64,000 nucleotides of DNA, taken from contig NZ_VFPO01000001.1 in NCBI RefSeq assembly GCF_006716765.1, forward strand, positions 2,976,001-3,040,000, given 5' to 3'. Below the pieces are notes generated by a model. It saw nothing but the letters and a program-made list of their open reading frames with translations. It had not been told where the DNA came from and made no database searches. This DNA is from Actinomadura hallensis. GTDB taxonomy: Bacteria > Actinomycetota > Actinomycetes > Streptosporangiales > Streptosporangiaceae. How positions within the stretch are numbered: the stretch's first letter is position 1; each line of letters opens with the position of its first letter. A program made the translations under genes and the position numbers. This document shows, one piece after another, positions 53,371-61,687 of this stretch.

Positions 53371-53387
53371 GCATCGATCGGGTAACG
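53371..53387 (+). promoter_or_regulatory. 17-base element upstream of the second histidine kinase gene
   Basis: GCATCGATCGGGTAACG matches the element at 50650-50666 in 16 of 17 positions. It begins 25 bases after the response regulator stop, 263 bases before the second kinase start. Confidence 0.5.
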
Positions 53388-53397
53388 GCCGCTCGCG

Positions 53398-53415
53398 CGC
53401 ACCCGCGCGGGTGCG
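53398..53415. terminator. 18-base perfect palindrome after the response regulator
   Basis: CGCACCCGCGCGGGTGCG is self-complementary over its whole length. With the second hairpin at 53480-53506 it probably ends the kinase-regulator transcript; it could also be a protein-binding palindrome. Confidence 0.45.
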
Positions 53416-53479
53416 GAACACTGACCGTGCCGGCCGGGCGCGTCAGGCCGGCCCATGGACGGCTCCCCGCACGCCGGGC

Positions 53480-53506
53480 GGCCTCGGGCCCGCCCCGCCC
53501 GAGGCC
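53480..53506. terminator. Hairpin between the response regulator and second kinase
   Basis: Perfect ten-base arms GGCCTCGGGC/GCCCGAGGCC enclose a seven-base loop. Together with the preceding palindrome it suggests that the second kinase has its own promoter. The rest of the 304-base gap shows no gene. Confidence 0.5.
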
Positions 53507-53650
53507 GCGGCCGGTGCACTCCCATGCTGCCGGTGCCGCCGGCCCGCCCGCATCCGGGGAAACCCCGGCGGTGACCCGGGACGGCACGGGCCGCCGGAGC
53601 CGCCGCGGCCGGACGGCGAGCGTTGTCCGGGACGAGACGAAGGGACTGCG

Positions 53651-55417
53651 GTGAGGCCCGTTCCCTGGCGTCCGCCCCTGTGGCTCGGCGCGCGGATGCG
53701 CCGCGCCGTGGGCGCGGGCGCGGCGGTGGCGGCGGGAGCGCTGGCGGCGGGCTGGCCGTACTGGCGCGGGGAGCCCGCGGCCGCGGCGGTCACCCTCGCC
53801 TGCTGCGGCGGGTTCGCGGTCGCGGGCGGGCTGCTGGCCGCCGGGCGGAGCGGCCGCCGCACCGGCACGGCGTTCGTCGTCGCCGCGGCGGCCTGGGCGG
53901 TGACGTGGTCGGCGGCGTGGAACGCGGGGGCGGGCCCGGCGGTGTCGGTGTTCGCCCAGTCGGTGTTCTTCACCGCGATCGGGATCGGCGTGCTGATGTA
54001 CCCGGGCGGGCGCCTGGAGGGGCTCGCGGCCCGCGCGTGGGCGGGCGCCGCCGTCGTGATCATGGTGGGCGGGCAGGCGGTGCTCTGCGCGTTCTCGCGG
54101 CCCGCGTGGAACGGGTTCGCCGCCGATGTCCCCTGGCCGGCGGTGGCGCCGGACTTCGCGGCGTTCCAGGCCGTCCAGCGCGGGATGACGGCGCTGGCGG
54201 CCCTCCTGGCCGGCGCCCTGGTGATCATCCTGGTGGGGCGGCTGCCGCGGATCGGGCCGCTGGACCGCGCGCTCACCGTCCCGGTCGCGGCGACCGTGAC
54301 GATCGGCGTCACCGGCGCCCTGGTCTTCCAGGGGACCCTCATCACCGACGGCGTGACCCTCGGCGACGTCCTGCGCGTCTACCTCTTCCAGGGGATCTGC
54401 GCCACGACGGTGCCGCTGGCGTTCCTCGGCACGGCGCTGCGGTCCCGGGTGGCGGAGCTGACCGTCGCCGAGCGGATGCAGCGCCTCACCGACCCCGTCT
54501 CGGTGGAGAACGTCCGCGACGCCCTGCGCAGCGTCCTGCGCGACGACTCCCTCGAACTGTGGCTGTGGGCGGACGGCGGATACGTCGACACGGCCGGGCG
54601 ACGCGTCGGCGCCTCCCCGGGCGGGGCCCCCGGCCGGTGGCGGCACGAGGTGCGCACCTCCGGCGGCGCGCCCCTGGCCACCGTCGACGTCGACGTGTCG
54701 CTGCGCGACCACGAGGCGCTCGTCGAGGCCGCGCTGATCGCCGGGGGGCGCGCGCTGGAGACCGCGCGGCTGGAGGCGGCGGCGCAGGCGAACCTCGAAC
54801 TGGCCCGCGCGGCGCGGGAGCGGCTCGTCCGCGTCCAGGCCGCCGAACGCGAGCGGCTCGCCGCCGACCTGCAGCGCAGCGCCCAGCAGCGGCTCAGGAC
54901 GCTGGAGGAGATGCTCGTGCGGCTGGAGGCGGCCGCCGCCGACCCGCCGGCGCGCGAGCAGGCCCGGGTCTGCCGCCGCGAGCTGGCCGAGGCGGTCGCC
55001 GAGCTGGACGACCTCGCCCGCGGGGTGCATCCGGCGATCCTCGCCGACGGCGGCCTGGCCCCGGCGATGGAGATGGTCGCCGCCCGCACCGGCGCCCCCG
55101 TCCGGCTCGACATCCCCGCCCGGCGCTTCCCTCGGGACGTCGAGTCGACGCTCTACTTCGCGCTCTGCGAGGCGCTCACCAACGCCGTCAAGCACGCCGG
55201 GGCGGCCTCGATCGAGCTGAGCGTCCGCCCCGGCCCGGACGAGATCGTCGCCGAGGTCCGCGACGACGGCGCGGGCGGCGCCGCCCCGTCGCCCCGCGGC
55301 GGTCTCGCCGGGCTGACCGACCGCGTCCGCGCCCTCCGCGGCGACGTCGCCGTGCACAGCCCCCCGGGCGAGGGGACCCGCGTGACGATCACCCTCCCCG
55401 CCCCCGGCCGGGACTAG
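53651..55417 (+). CDS. Membrane histidine kinase paralogue, phospho-His lost, ATP-binding domain intact
   Basis: This 588-residue paralogue of the kinase at 50831 matches it along most of its length (shared AAGWPYWR near the first membrane helix; shared GVLMYP, LRDHE and ALYFALCEAL-type segments). The H-box reads ERLAADLQRSAQQRL: the phospho-accepting His is Gln408 (codon CAG) and the following Asp is Arg. In contrast the ATPase domain is canonical: CEALTNAVKHAG with Asn511, VRDDGAGG, GLAGLTDRVRAL and PGEGTRVTITLP. It can probably bind ATP but cannot phosphorylate itself at the usual position. GTG 53651 is the likely start. Its stop overlaps the convergent TetR stop within CTAG. Confidence 0.85.
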   Translation: MRPVPWRPPLWLGARMRRAVGAGAAVAAGALAAGWPYWRGEPAAAAVTLACCGGFAVAGGLLAAGRSGRRTGTAFVVAAAAWAVTWSAAWNAGAGPAVSVFAQSVFFTAIGIGVLMYPGGRLEGLAARAWAGAAVVIMVGGQAVLCAFSRPAWNGFAADVPWPAVAPDFAAFQAVQRGMTALAALLAGALVIILVGRLPRIGPLDRALTVPVAATVTIGVTGALVFQGTLITDGVTLGDVLRVYLFQGICATTVPLAFLGTALRSRVAELTVAERMQRLTDPVSVENVRDALRSVLRDDSLELWLWADGGYVDTAGRRVGASPGGAPGRWRHEVRTSGGAPLATVDVDVSLRDHEALVEAALIAGGRALETARLEAAAQANLELARAARERLVRVQAAERERLAADLQRSAQQRLRTLEEMLVRLEAAAADPPAREQARVCRRELAEAVAELDDLARGVHPAILADGGLAPAMEMVAARTGAPVRLDIPARRFPRDVESTLYFALCEALTNAVKHAGAASIELSVRPGPDEIVAEVRDDGAGGAAPSPRGGLAGLTDRVRALRGDVAVHSPPGEGTRVTITLPAPGRD

Positions 55418-56073
55418 CCGGCCCCGGAGGGCCGCTCGCCGGAGATGATCGGGAGGAGGTAGCGGCGCGCGAAGTCGCGGGCGCCCTCGTCGTCGAGGGG
55501 GATGTGGCCGTCGGGGGTCAGCATGAGGGAGTGCGTGAGGCGGATGAGGATCTCGGCGACGACCTCGGGGTCCACGTGCGGCGGGGCGGCGCCGGCCCGC
55601 TGGGCGGTGCGCAGGCGCCCGGCGAGGTAGCCGCGGGCCGCCGCCAGCAGCGGCCCGGCCTTGACGGTGGCGTGCGGGAGGAACAGCTCCGGCTCGACGA
55701 CCATGAGGCGGGTGATCAGGCGCTGCTCCCGGCTGATGCGCAGGGTGACGGCGAAGCCCTCGACCAGGCGCTCCTCCAGGGTGGGCAGCGCGGCGACGGC
55801 CTGGTCCAGCTCGGCGAAGAAACGCCGCGCCTCCCGCAGCAGGACGCCCGTGACCAGGTCGCCCTTGCTGGGGAACCGGCGGTAGATGGTGGCGCGGCCG
55901 AGCCCGCACTCGCGGGCGACGTCGTCCATCGTGGTGCGGCGCGGGCCGTACGTCTCGAACGACCGCAGGGCGGCGTCCAGGATCCGGTCGGTCTGGGGCT
56001 CGCTCTCCGGGCCGGCGGTCAGCAGGCTGCGCAGGAGCTCGTCGTCGCGCGTCAGTTCGTCGTCGCTCGTCAT
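55414..56073 (-). CDS. TetR-family transcriptional regulator
   Basis: This 219-residue regulator has an N-terminal helix-turn-helix (TTMDDVARECGLGRATIYRRF) after a short acidic leader and an all-helical ligand-binding domain. The target is unknown. The stop codon shares bases with the convergent second kinase gene, so the two transcripts must overlap. ATG 56073 is the start used; a GTG/ATG inside the acidic leader cannot be excluded. No likely target gene lies divergent to it. Confidence 0.88.
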   Translation of the reverse strand: MTSDDELTRDDELLRSLLTAGPESEPQTDRILDAALRSFETYGPRRTTMDDVARECGLGRATIYRRFPSKGDLVTGVLLREARRFFAELDQAVAALPTLEERLVEGFAVTLRISREQRLITRLMVVEPELFLPHATVKAGPLLAAARGYLAGRLRTAQRAGAAPPHVDPEVVAEILIRLTHSLMLTPDGHIPLDDEGARDFARRYLLPIISGERPSGAG

Positions 56074-56172
56074 CGTGCGGCCGACTCTAGCCGCCCGGCC
56101 CGCGGCGGGCGGTGCGCAGAGCGCGGGCCGCGACGGGGGAGTGCCGCAGGGTTCGGCCTTCAGGCGCGCCGC

Positions 56173-56610
56173 TCACTCTCCGGCGCGGCGGCCGCCGTCG
56201 CCGGACAGGGCGGTGACGGCCTCGTCCAGCGTCGGGTAGGAGATGAGGTGGCGGTCGAGGCCGCTGCGCTCGATGACGGTGCGGAAGCGCCGCTCCGGCC
56301 TGGCCAGCACCAGCTCGCCCTGCGCGCGGTGCGCGGCCTTCCACAGGACGATGAGCGCGTTGAGCCCCGAGGAGTCGATGAAGTCGACCCCGCCGACGTC
56401 CATCACCACGCACGGCGACCCGGACATGCCGCGCAGGTCCGCGAGGACGTGGTCGCGGAGGAGGCCGGAGGTGAGGATGGTCAGCTCGCCCTCGGCCTCC
56501 ACGATGAGACAGGAGTCGCGCAGCCGGCTGCGGACGCGCAGCGGTTCGGGCGGGACCGAGGTGGGCGGCCTTCCGCCCCCGGGGACATGCCGATCGCCTT
56601 CCGTCGTCAC
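56173..56610 (-). CDS. STAS-domain anti-sigma factor antagonist
   Basis: This is a 145-residue SpoIIAA/RsbV-like protein. The STAS domain (about 35-135) contains the phosphorylatable serine in VDFIDSSGLNALIVLWKAAH. Unphosphorylated antagonists sequester anti-sigma kinases and free stress sigma factors. No kinase or sigma gene is adjacent. GTG 56610 is preferred (GAGG upstream at a good distance) over ATG 56643, which lacks a ribosome site. The N-terminal 25 residues are proline-rich and disordered. Confidence 0.86.
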   Translation of the reverse strand: MTTEGDRHVPGGGRPPTSVPPEPLRVRSRLRDSCLIVEAEGELTILTSGLLRDHVLADLRGMSGSPCVVMDVGGVDFIDSSGLNALIVLWKAAHRAQGELVLARPERRFRTVIERSGLDRHLISYPTLDEAVTALSGDGGRRAGE

Positions 56611-56719
56611 AGGCACCTCGCTACCCGCGTTCGGGCAGGTCATGCGGACGCGCCGCGGGAGTGCGGCGGGCGGTGGACGGGCGCGCGGACGAGGGGCGCG
56701 GACGAGGGGCGCGGCGGGA

Positions 56720-57589
56720 TCAGCGCAGCGGGATGAACTCCATGGCCTCGTCCGCCAGGAGCCGGGCGGCGGGCCCGTAGCGGTCGCGCAGCTCCGTCAC
56801 CACCCGCTGCGCCCGGACGGCGGGCCAGTCCGCGGGCAGGTGCTCGACGGGAAGCCGGGGGTCGGCGCGGACGAGCTGCAGCCACTCGGTGGTCAGCCAC
56901 AGGTAGCGGGCGAGGTCGTCGGGGGCGCCGGGGAGCGGGCGGGGGCGGTCCCAGCGGCGGAGGAACCGCCGGTAGCCGTCCGCGAGGCCGTTCAGGTCGA
57001 ACGCCTCGCGCAGCATGCCGGCCACGTCCGTGGGCTGCTCGGCCGCGCCGGTGAAGACCTTGAGGTGGCCGTTCAGGCCGAGGCCCGCGACGATCGGGCG
57101 GACGTCCACCCGGGACGGCGCGATCCACGTCCCGTTGCCGAGCGAGCCGAAACCTGCCCAGACGAGGCGCGCGCGCAGATCGTGCCGGACGCGCTGCCAA
57201 GACTCAGGCATGGAGAACGCCAGCACCGTCCAGGTGCCGTCCCAGTCGTCGTTGACGACGCCCTGCCGCCAGACGCGGTCTTCGCCGTCGCGCAAGATCT
57301 CCTCCGTCCGGGGAGTGAGCCCGAAGTGCATGCGGCGCCCCGAGCGGTGCCGTGTCAGCAGGCCCCGCGCGACCATGCGGCTGAGCGTCGACCGGACGGC
57401 GTGCTCGCCGACGCCGAGGCGCGCGAAGGCGGCGATGAAGCTTCCGGAGAACACCGCGATGTCGCGCCCGAGAACGTAGTTGCCGAGGTAGGTCAGCATC
57501 AGCGACTGCGGCCGGAGCCGCGGGGGCCGCTCGGCGGCCGCCTCCGGCCCGGCCGTGCTCGGTGCGTTCACCCTTGCGGCTCCCGTCAT
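56720..57589 (-). CDS. PaaX-family transcriptional repressor
   Basis: This is a 289-residue PaaX-like protein. The N-terminal winged helix (SFIAAFARLGVGEHAVRSTL, RMVARGLLTRHRSGRRMHFG) is followed by the central domain with WTVLAFSMPESWQRVRHDLR and a C-terminal domain with AEQPTDVAGMLREAFDLNGL. PaaX binds aryl-CoA thioesters and represses aromatic catabolism. It is divergent from an acyl-CoA synthetase gene with a good promoter between them, so it likely senses the CoA thioester made by that enzyme. ATG 57589 was chosen; GTG 57571 is possible. Confidence 0.88.
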   Translation of the reverse strand: MTGAARVNAPSTAGPEAAAERPPRLRPQSLMLTYLGNYVLGRDIAVFSGSFIAAFARLGVGEHAVRSTLSRMVARGLLTRHRSGRRMHFGLTPRTEEILRDGEDRVWRQGVVNDDWDGTWTVLAFSMPESWQRVRHDLRARLVWAGFGSLGNGTWIAPSRVDVRPIVAGLGLNGHLKVFTGAAEQPTDVAGMLREAFDLNGLADGYRRFLRRWDRPRPLPGAPDDLARYLWLTTEWLQLVRADPRLPVEHLPADWPAVRAQRVVTELRDRYGPAARLLADEAMEFIPLR

Positions 57590-57654
57590 CCCGCCGGCGT
57601 GACGACGGCGGTCCGGGCGCACCGTCCGCCGTCCCGCCGAAACTCGGCAGAACA

Positions 57655-57683
57655 TTGACCGCTGTGAAGAATACGCCTAACTT
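57655..57683 (+). promoter_or_regulatory. Promoter of the acyl-CoA synthetase operon
   Basis: TTGACC (57655-57660) and TAACTT (57678-57683) are spaced by 17 bases, 38 bases before the synthetase start. The PaaX gene reads away from the same region. Confidence 0.6.
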
Positions 57684-57720
57684 CGGTCGTGGCCCATCCC
57701 GGCGGGAGAGGACGGCCCGA

Positions 57721-59235
57721 ATGCGCAACGAAGGACTCGGGTCCTGGCCGGCGCGCCGCGCCCGCAAGACCCCGCGGGCGGCCGCGCTGATCCACGAGGG
57801 GCGGACGCTCACCTACGCCGACCTGCTCGGCCGCGTCGCGCGCCTCGCGCACGCGCTGCGCGGCCTCGGGATCCGCCCGGGGGACCGGGTCGCCTACCTC
57901 GGGCCCAACCACCCGTCCTTCCTGGAGACGCTGTTCGCCACGGGCATGGCCGGCGGCGTGTTCGTCCCCCTCAACGCCCGCCTGACCGCCCCGGAGATCA
58001 CCTATCAGCTGGCCGACTCGGGCGCCTCGGCGCTGGTGTACGCGCCGTCCCACGCCGACCTGGCGGACGATGCCCGCGGCGGAACCCCGGTCCGCGCGCA
58101 CATCGGGGTCGGCGACCCGGGGGAGGGCGGCTACGAGGCGCTCCTGGCCGCCGCCCCGGACGAGCCGCTCGACCCGCCCGTCGCGCTCGACGACCCCTGC
58201 ATGATCATGTACACGTCCGGCACGACCGGGCGGCCCAAGGGCGCGACGCTCACCCACGGCAACATCACCTGGAACGCGGTCAACGTCCTCGTCGACCACG
58301 ACCTGGTGGCCCGCGAGGTCGCGCTGGTGTCCGCGCCGCTGTTCCACACCGCCGCCCTCAACATGCTCGCGCTGCCCGTGCTGCTCAAGGGCGGGACGTG
58401 CGTGCTCACCGCCGCGTTCGACCCCGCCGAGACCCTCGATATGATCGCCCGTCACCGGATCACGTTCATGTTCGGGGTGCCGACGATGTTCCAGCGGGTC
58501 GCGGCGGAGCCGGGCTGGGCCGACGCGGACCTGTCGTCCCTGCGCATCCTCACCTGCGGCGGCGCGCCGGTGCCGCCGTCGCTGATCGAGACCTACCAGA
58601 AGCGCGGCCTGACGTTCCTGCAGGGATACGGGATGACCGAGGCGTCGCCCGGCACCCTGTTCCTCGACGCCGGGCACGCGGTGTCCAAGGCGGGGTCGGC
58701 CGGCGTGCCGCACTTCTTCAGCGACGTGCGGGTCGTCGGACCCGGCATGGAGGACGTCGCGCCCGGCGAGACCGGGGAGATCGTGGTCCGGGGCCCCCAC
58801 GTCATGAGCGGCTACTGGGGGCGCCCCGGCGACACCGCTGCGGCGTTCTCCGACGGCTGGTTCCGCAGCGGCGACATGGCCCGCGTCGACGAGGACGGCT
58901 ACGCCTACATCGTCGACCGCGCCAAGGACGTGATCATCTCCGGCGGCGAGAACGTCTACCCCGCCGAGGTGGAGAACGCGATCCTCGCCCATCCCGGCGT
59001 GCTGGAGTGCGCGGTCATCGGCGTCCCGGACGACACCTGGGGCGAGGTGGGACGCGCCGTGATCGTCCCGCGTCCGGGGGCGGAGGTGGACCCCGGCGAG
59101 GTCCTCGGCGGGCTGGCGGGCCGGCTGGCCGGCTACAAGATCCCCAAGTCGGCGGTGGTGGCCGCCGGCATCCCCCGCAACGCCGCCGGCAAGATCCTCC
59201 GGAACCGGGTGCGGGAGGAGCACGGCGTGCCATGA
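57721..59235 (+). CDS. AMP-forming acyl-CoA synthetase (aromatic or fatty acid-CoA ligase)
   Basis: This is a 504-residue ANL-superfamily ligase. The phosphate loop is MYTSGTTGRPKGATLTHGN. GYGMTEASPGT, GWFRSGDMARVDEDGYAYIV and the hinge DRAKDVIISGGENVYPAEVE follow, and the adenylation lysine lies in NAAGKILRNRVREEH. It activates a carboxylic acid with ATP and CoA. Because it sits between PaaX, IclR and a VanA-like oxygenase, a hydroxycinnamate or phenylacetate substrate is plausible (feruloyl-CoA synthetase-like), but a medium-chain acid cannot be excluded. ATG 57721; its stop overlaps the IclR start by ATGA. Confidence 0.9.
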   Translation: MRNEGLGSWPARRARKTPRAAALIHEGRTLTYADLLGRVARLAHALRGLGIRPGDRVAYLGPNHPSFLETLFATGMAGGVFVPLNARLTAPEITYQLADSGASALVYAPSHADLADDARGGTPVRAHIGVGDPGEGGYEALLAAAPDEPLDPPVALDDPCMIMYTSGTTGRPKGATLTHGNITWNAVNVLVDHDLVAREVALVSAPLFHTAALNMLALPVLLKGGTCVLTAAFDPAETLDMIARHRITFMFGVPTMFQRVAAEPGWADADLSSLRILTCGGAPVPPSLIETYQKRGLTFLQGYGMTEASPGTLFLDAGHAVSKAGSAGVPHFFSDVRVVGPGMEDVAPGETGEIVVRGPHVMSGYWGRPGDTAAAFSDGWFRSGDMARVDEDGYAYIVDRAKDVIISGGENVYPAEVENAILAHPGVLECAVIGVPDDTWGEVGRAVIVPRPGAEVDPGEVLGGLAGRLAGYKIPKSAVVAAGIPRNAAGKILRNRVREEHGVP

Positions 59236-60056
59236 CCGCCGCCCGGAAGCCGGCCGCGTCCGGCCGCCCCCGCCGCGGCGGGCGCCCGACCGTCACGAGC
59301 CGCGTCCTGGACATCCTTGAGGCGTTCTCCGCCGAGAGCGCCGCGCTGAACATCACCCAGATCGCCCGCCGCGCCGGCCTGCCGCTGTCCACCGCCCACC
59401 GGCTGGTCGGGGAGCTGGCGCACTGGGGAGCGCTGGAACGCGACGACCGCGGCCTGTACCGGATCGGCCTGCGGCTCTTCGAGGTCGCCGCGCTCGCGCC
59501 CCGGGGCTTCGCGCTGCGCGAGGCCGCCATGCCGTTCCTGGAGGACCTGTACGAGGCGACGCACGAGAACGTCCACCTCGCCGTCCTGGACGGGCTGGAC
59601 GTCGTCTACATCGAGCGGATCTCCGCCCGCGACGCCGTCCACGTCCTGTCCCGCGTCGGGGGCCGCTGGCCCGCCCACGCGACGGGCGTCGGCCTCGCGA
59701 TGCTCGCGCACGCCGACCCCGCCCTCCAGGAGCGCGCCATCGCCGGCCCGCTGCGCCGCTTCACCGACAAGACGATCACGTCGGGCCGGCAGCTGCGGCG
59801 CGTCCTCGCCGAGGTCCGCCGCACCGGCGTCGCGGTCAGCGACGGCCAGGTCGAGACGTTCGCGCTGTCGGTCGGCGCGCCGGTCTTCGGCCCGGACGAC
59901 GAGGTCGTCGCCGCCGTCGCGATCGTCGTCCCGTCCGACGGCTGGGACGCGCGGGCGCTGACGCCCGTCGTCCGCGCCAGCGCCCGCGGGATCTCCCGCG
60001 CGCTCGGCGCGCCCCGCGCGCTGAGGCCCCCGGAGACCGCGCTGCACGGCCGCTGA
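59232..60056 (+). CDS. IclR-family transcriptional regulator
   Basis: This 274-residue regulator has an N-terminal winged helix (LNITQIARRAGLPLSTAHRL) and an IclR effector domain (ENVHLAVLDGLDVVYIERIS, GRWPAHATGVGLAMLAH, LSVGAPVFGPDDEVVAAVAI). IclR proteins often control aromatic acid degradation in actinobacteria. It is translationally coupled to the acyl-CoA synthetase and followed 105 bases later by the Rieske oxygenase, so it probably regulates one or both. The N-terminal 18 residues are basic and flexible. Confidence 0.9.
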   Translation: MTAARKPAASGRPRRGGRPTVTSRVLDILEAFSAESAALNITQIARRAGLPLSTAHRLVGELAHWGALERDDRGLYRIGLRLFEVAALAPRGFALREAAMPFLEDLYEATHENVHLAVLDGLDVVYIERISARDAVHVLSRVGGRWPAHATGVGLAMLAHADPALQERAIAGPLRRFTDKTITSGRQLRRVLAEVRRTGVAVSDGQVETFALSVGAPVFGPDDEVVAAVAIVVPSDGWDARALTPVVRASARGISRALGAPRALRPPETALHGR

Positions 60057-60161
60057 CGGGCGGTTCTTCCGCTGGACGGAATCCCTGTGGCCCGCGTCAC
60101 CGCACCGCCGGGATGGTCGAGACGATCCCCCGTCCACCCCCGACCACCGGAGGAGCGACCC

Positions 60162-61181
60162 ATGGTCTTCGCACGCAACCAGTGGTACGTGGCCGCCTAC
60201 AGCCAGGAGGTGGGCGACGACCTCCTGGCCCGGACCGTGTGCGGCGAGCCCCTCGTCCTGTACCGGACGAAGGCGGGCGAGGCGGTCGCGCTCACCGACC
60301 GCTGCGTCCACCGCCGGTACCCGCTCTCGGAGAGCAGCCGCGACGGGGACAACATCGTCTGCGGCTACCACGGATTCACCTACGCGCCCGACGGCGTGTG
60401 CGTCGCCGTGCCGGGGCAGAGCCGCGTCCCCCGCACCGCCCGCGTCCCCGCCCACCAGATCGTCGAGCAGGACTCGCTCGTCTGGGTCTGGATCGGCGAG
60501 GGGGAGGGCGACCCGGACGCCATCCCGCGCGCCCCGTGGCTCGACTCGCCGGACTACGTGACCGTCCGCGGGATGGAGCACCTCGACGCCCGTTACCAGC
60601 TGCTCGTCGACAACCTCCTCGACCTGTCCCACGAGACGTACCTGCACGCCGGGTACATCGGCACGCCCGAGGTGGCGGAGACGCCCATCACCACCGAGGT
60701 GGACGAGGACGCCGGCGTCATCTACGTCAGCCGCCGCATGAAGGACGTCGAGTGCCCGTCCTTCTACCGCGAGTCCACGGGCATCGAGGGCCGCATCGAC
60801 CGCTGGCAGGACATCGAGTACCACCCGCCGTGCCTCTACCTCCTGCACAGCCGCATCGCCCCCGCCGGCGTCGAGCCCGGCCCGGACGGGGACGACCCCC
60901 GCGCCTGCCACGCCGAGATCGTCTATGCGATCACGCCGGAGACCGAGACGACCACGCACGACTTCTGGATGGTCGCCCGCGACTTCGCGCTGGACGACGA
61001 GAAGGTCTCGGAGTTCCTCGCCGAGAGCAACCGCACGGTCGTCCTCCAGGACGTCGAGGCGCTCAACGTCCTGGAGAAGGTCATCGCGTCCGAGCCGGAG
61101 GGCTACCAGGAGCTGTCCATCAACATCGACACCGGCGGCCTCGCCGCCCGCCGCATCCTCCAGCGGCAGATCGCCCGATGA
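60162..61181 (+). CDS. Rieske aromatic oxygenase, vanillate O-demethylase (VanA)-like
   Basis: This is a 339-residue oxygenase component. The Rieske [2Fe-2S] ligands are Cys48, His50, Cys67 and His70 (CVH ... CGYH). The mononuclear iron site is in NLLDLSHETYLH (Asp154, His157, His162). Single-chain Rieske enzymes of this length demethylate vanillate or oxidise related aromatics using electrons from a separate reductase. No VanB reductase gene is in the window. ATG 60162 has GGAGGAGCG upstream. Vanillate fits the neighbouring feruloyl-CoA-type ligase, but substrate is inferred from family likeness. Confidence 0.88.
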   Translation: MVFARNQWYVAAYSQEVGDDLLARTVCGEPLVLYRTKAGEAVALTDRCVHRRYPLSESSRDGDNIVCGYHGFTYAPDGVCVAVPGQSRVPRTARVPAHQIVEQDSLVWVWIGEGEGDPDAIPRAPWLDSPDYVTVRGMEHLDARYQLLVDNLLDLSHETYLHAGYIGTPEVAETPITTEVDEDAGVIYVSRRMKDVECPSFYRESTGIEGRIDRWQDIEYHPPCLYLLHSRIAPAGVEPGPDGDDPRACHAEIVYAITPETETTTHDFWMVARDFALDDEKVSEFLAESNRTVVLQDVEALNVLEKVIASEPEGYQELSINIDTGGLAARRILQRQIAR

Positions 61182-61387
61182 GCCCGCTGCCCGCGAGCGT
61201 GCGCCCGGGAGCCGGGGCCGCGCGGGACGCCCCCGGCCGGGCGCGCGCCGGGCGCCTGCGGGTCGAGTGGTCCCCGGGCTCGGACCTCCTCACGGGCATC
61301 TGCCACTGCGGCGCCCACCGCACCGCCGAGGACCCGGCCGAGATCTGGGCCTGGCTCCTCGCCCATCCCGCCCACCCCGGCGCCTGA
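61178..61387 (+). CDS. Small protein translationally coupled to the VanA-like oxygenase
   Basis: The 69-residue protein starts on the ATGA overlap with the oxygenase stop. The N-terminal half is basic and Ala/Pro-rich. The C-terminal half is well defined: RLRVEWSPGSD, a CHCG motif and DPAEIWAWLLAHP. Two cysteines and two histidines close together (CHCGAH) could bind a metal. I do not recognise a named family. Its coupling suggests it helps the Rieske oxygenase, for example in assembly, but this is inference. The frame stays open after its stop for about 300 bases without a convincing gene (61388-61687). Confidence 0.6.
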   Translation: MSPLPASVRPGAGAARDAPGRARAGRLRVEWSPGSDLLTGICHCGAHRTAEDPAEIWAWLLAHPAHPGA

Positions 61388-61687
61388 CCCCCGCGCCGGG
61401 CGGCCTTCACCGGGACGGTTCCCCGCGCGGGCGGCCGGCCCGCATCCCCGCCCGCGCCGGCGGCCGCCCACCGCGCTCACGCCGGCGCCCGCGGCATCTC
61501 CGTCTTCGTCCGCGTGCCGCCGTTCGTGGCGGCCGGGGTCGTCCTGGCGCCGCGGCTCGCCCGGCGGCTGGTCCGCCGGCCCGGCGCGCGGCTGCCGCCG
61601 GCCGCGATGCCGGTGGGCGTCGTCACCGGCGTCTGGCTGGCCCGCCTGCGGTCTTCCACCGCGCGGAGGGCACGACGTGACGCCGGG

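Noticed and set aside
61388..61687. Open frame continuing after the small VanA-linked gene
   Set aside because: A hydrophobic-looking stretch occurs near 61514, but there is no convincing start, no domain and no clear end before mgtE. No gene was called.
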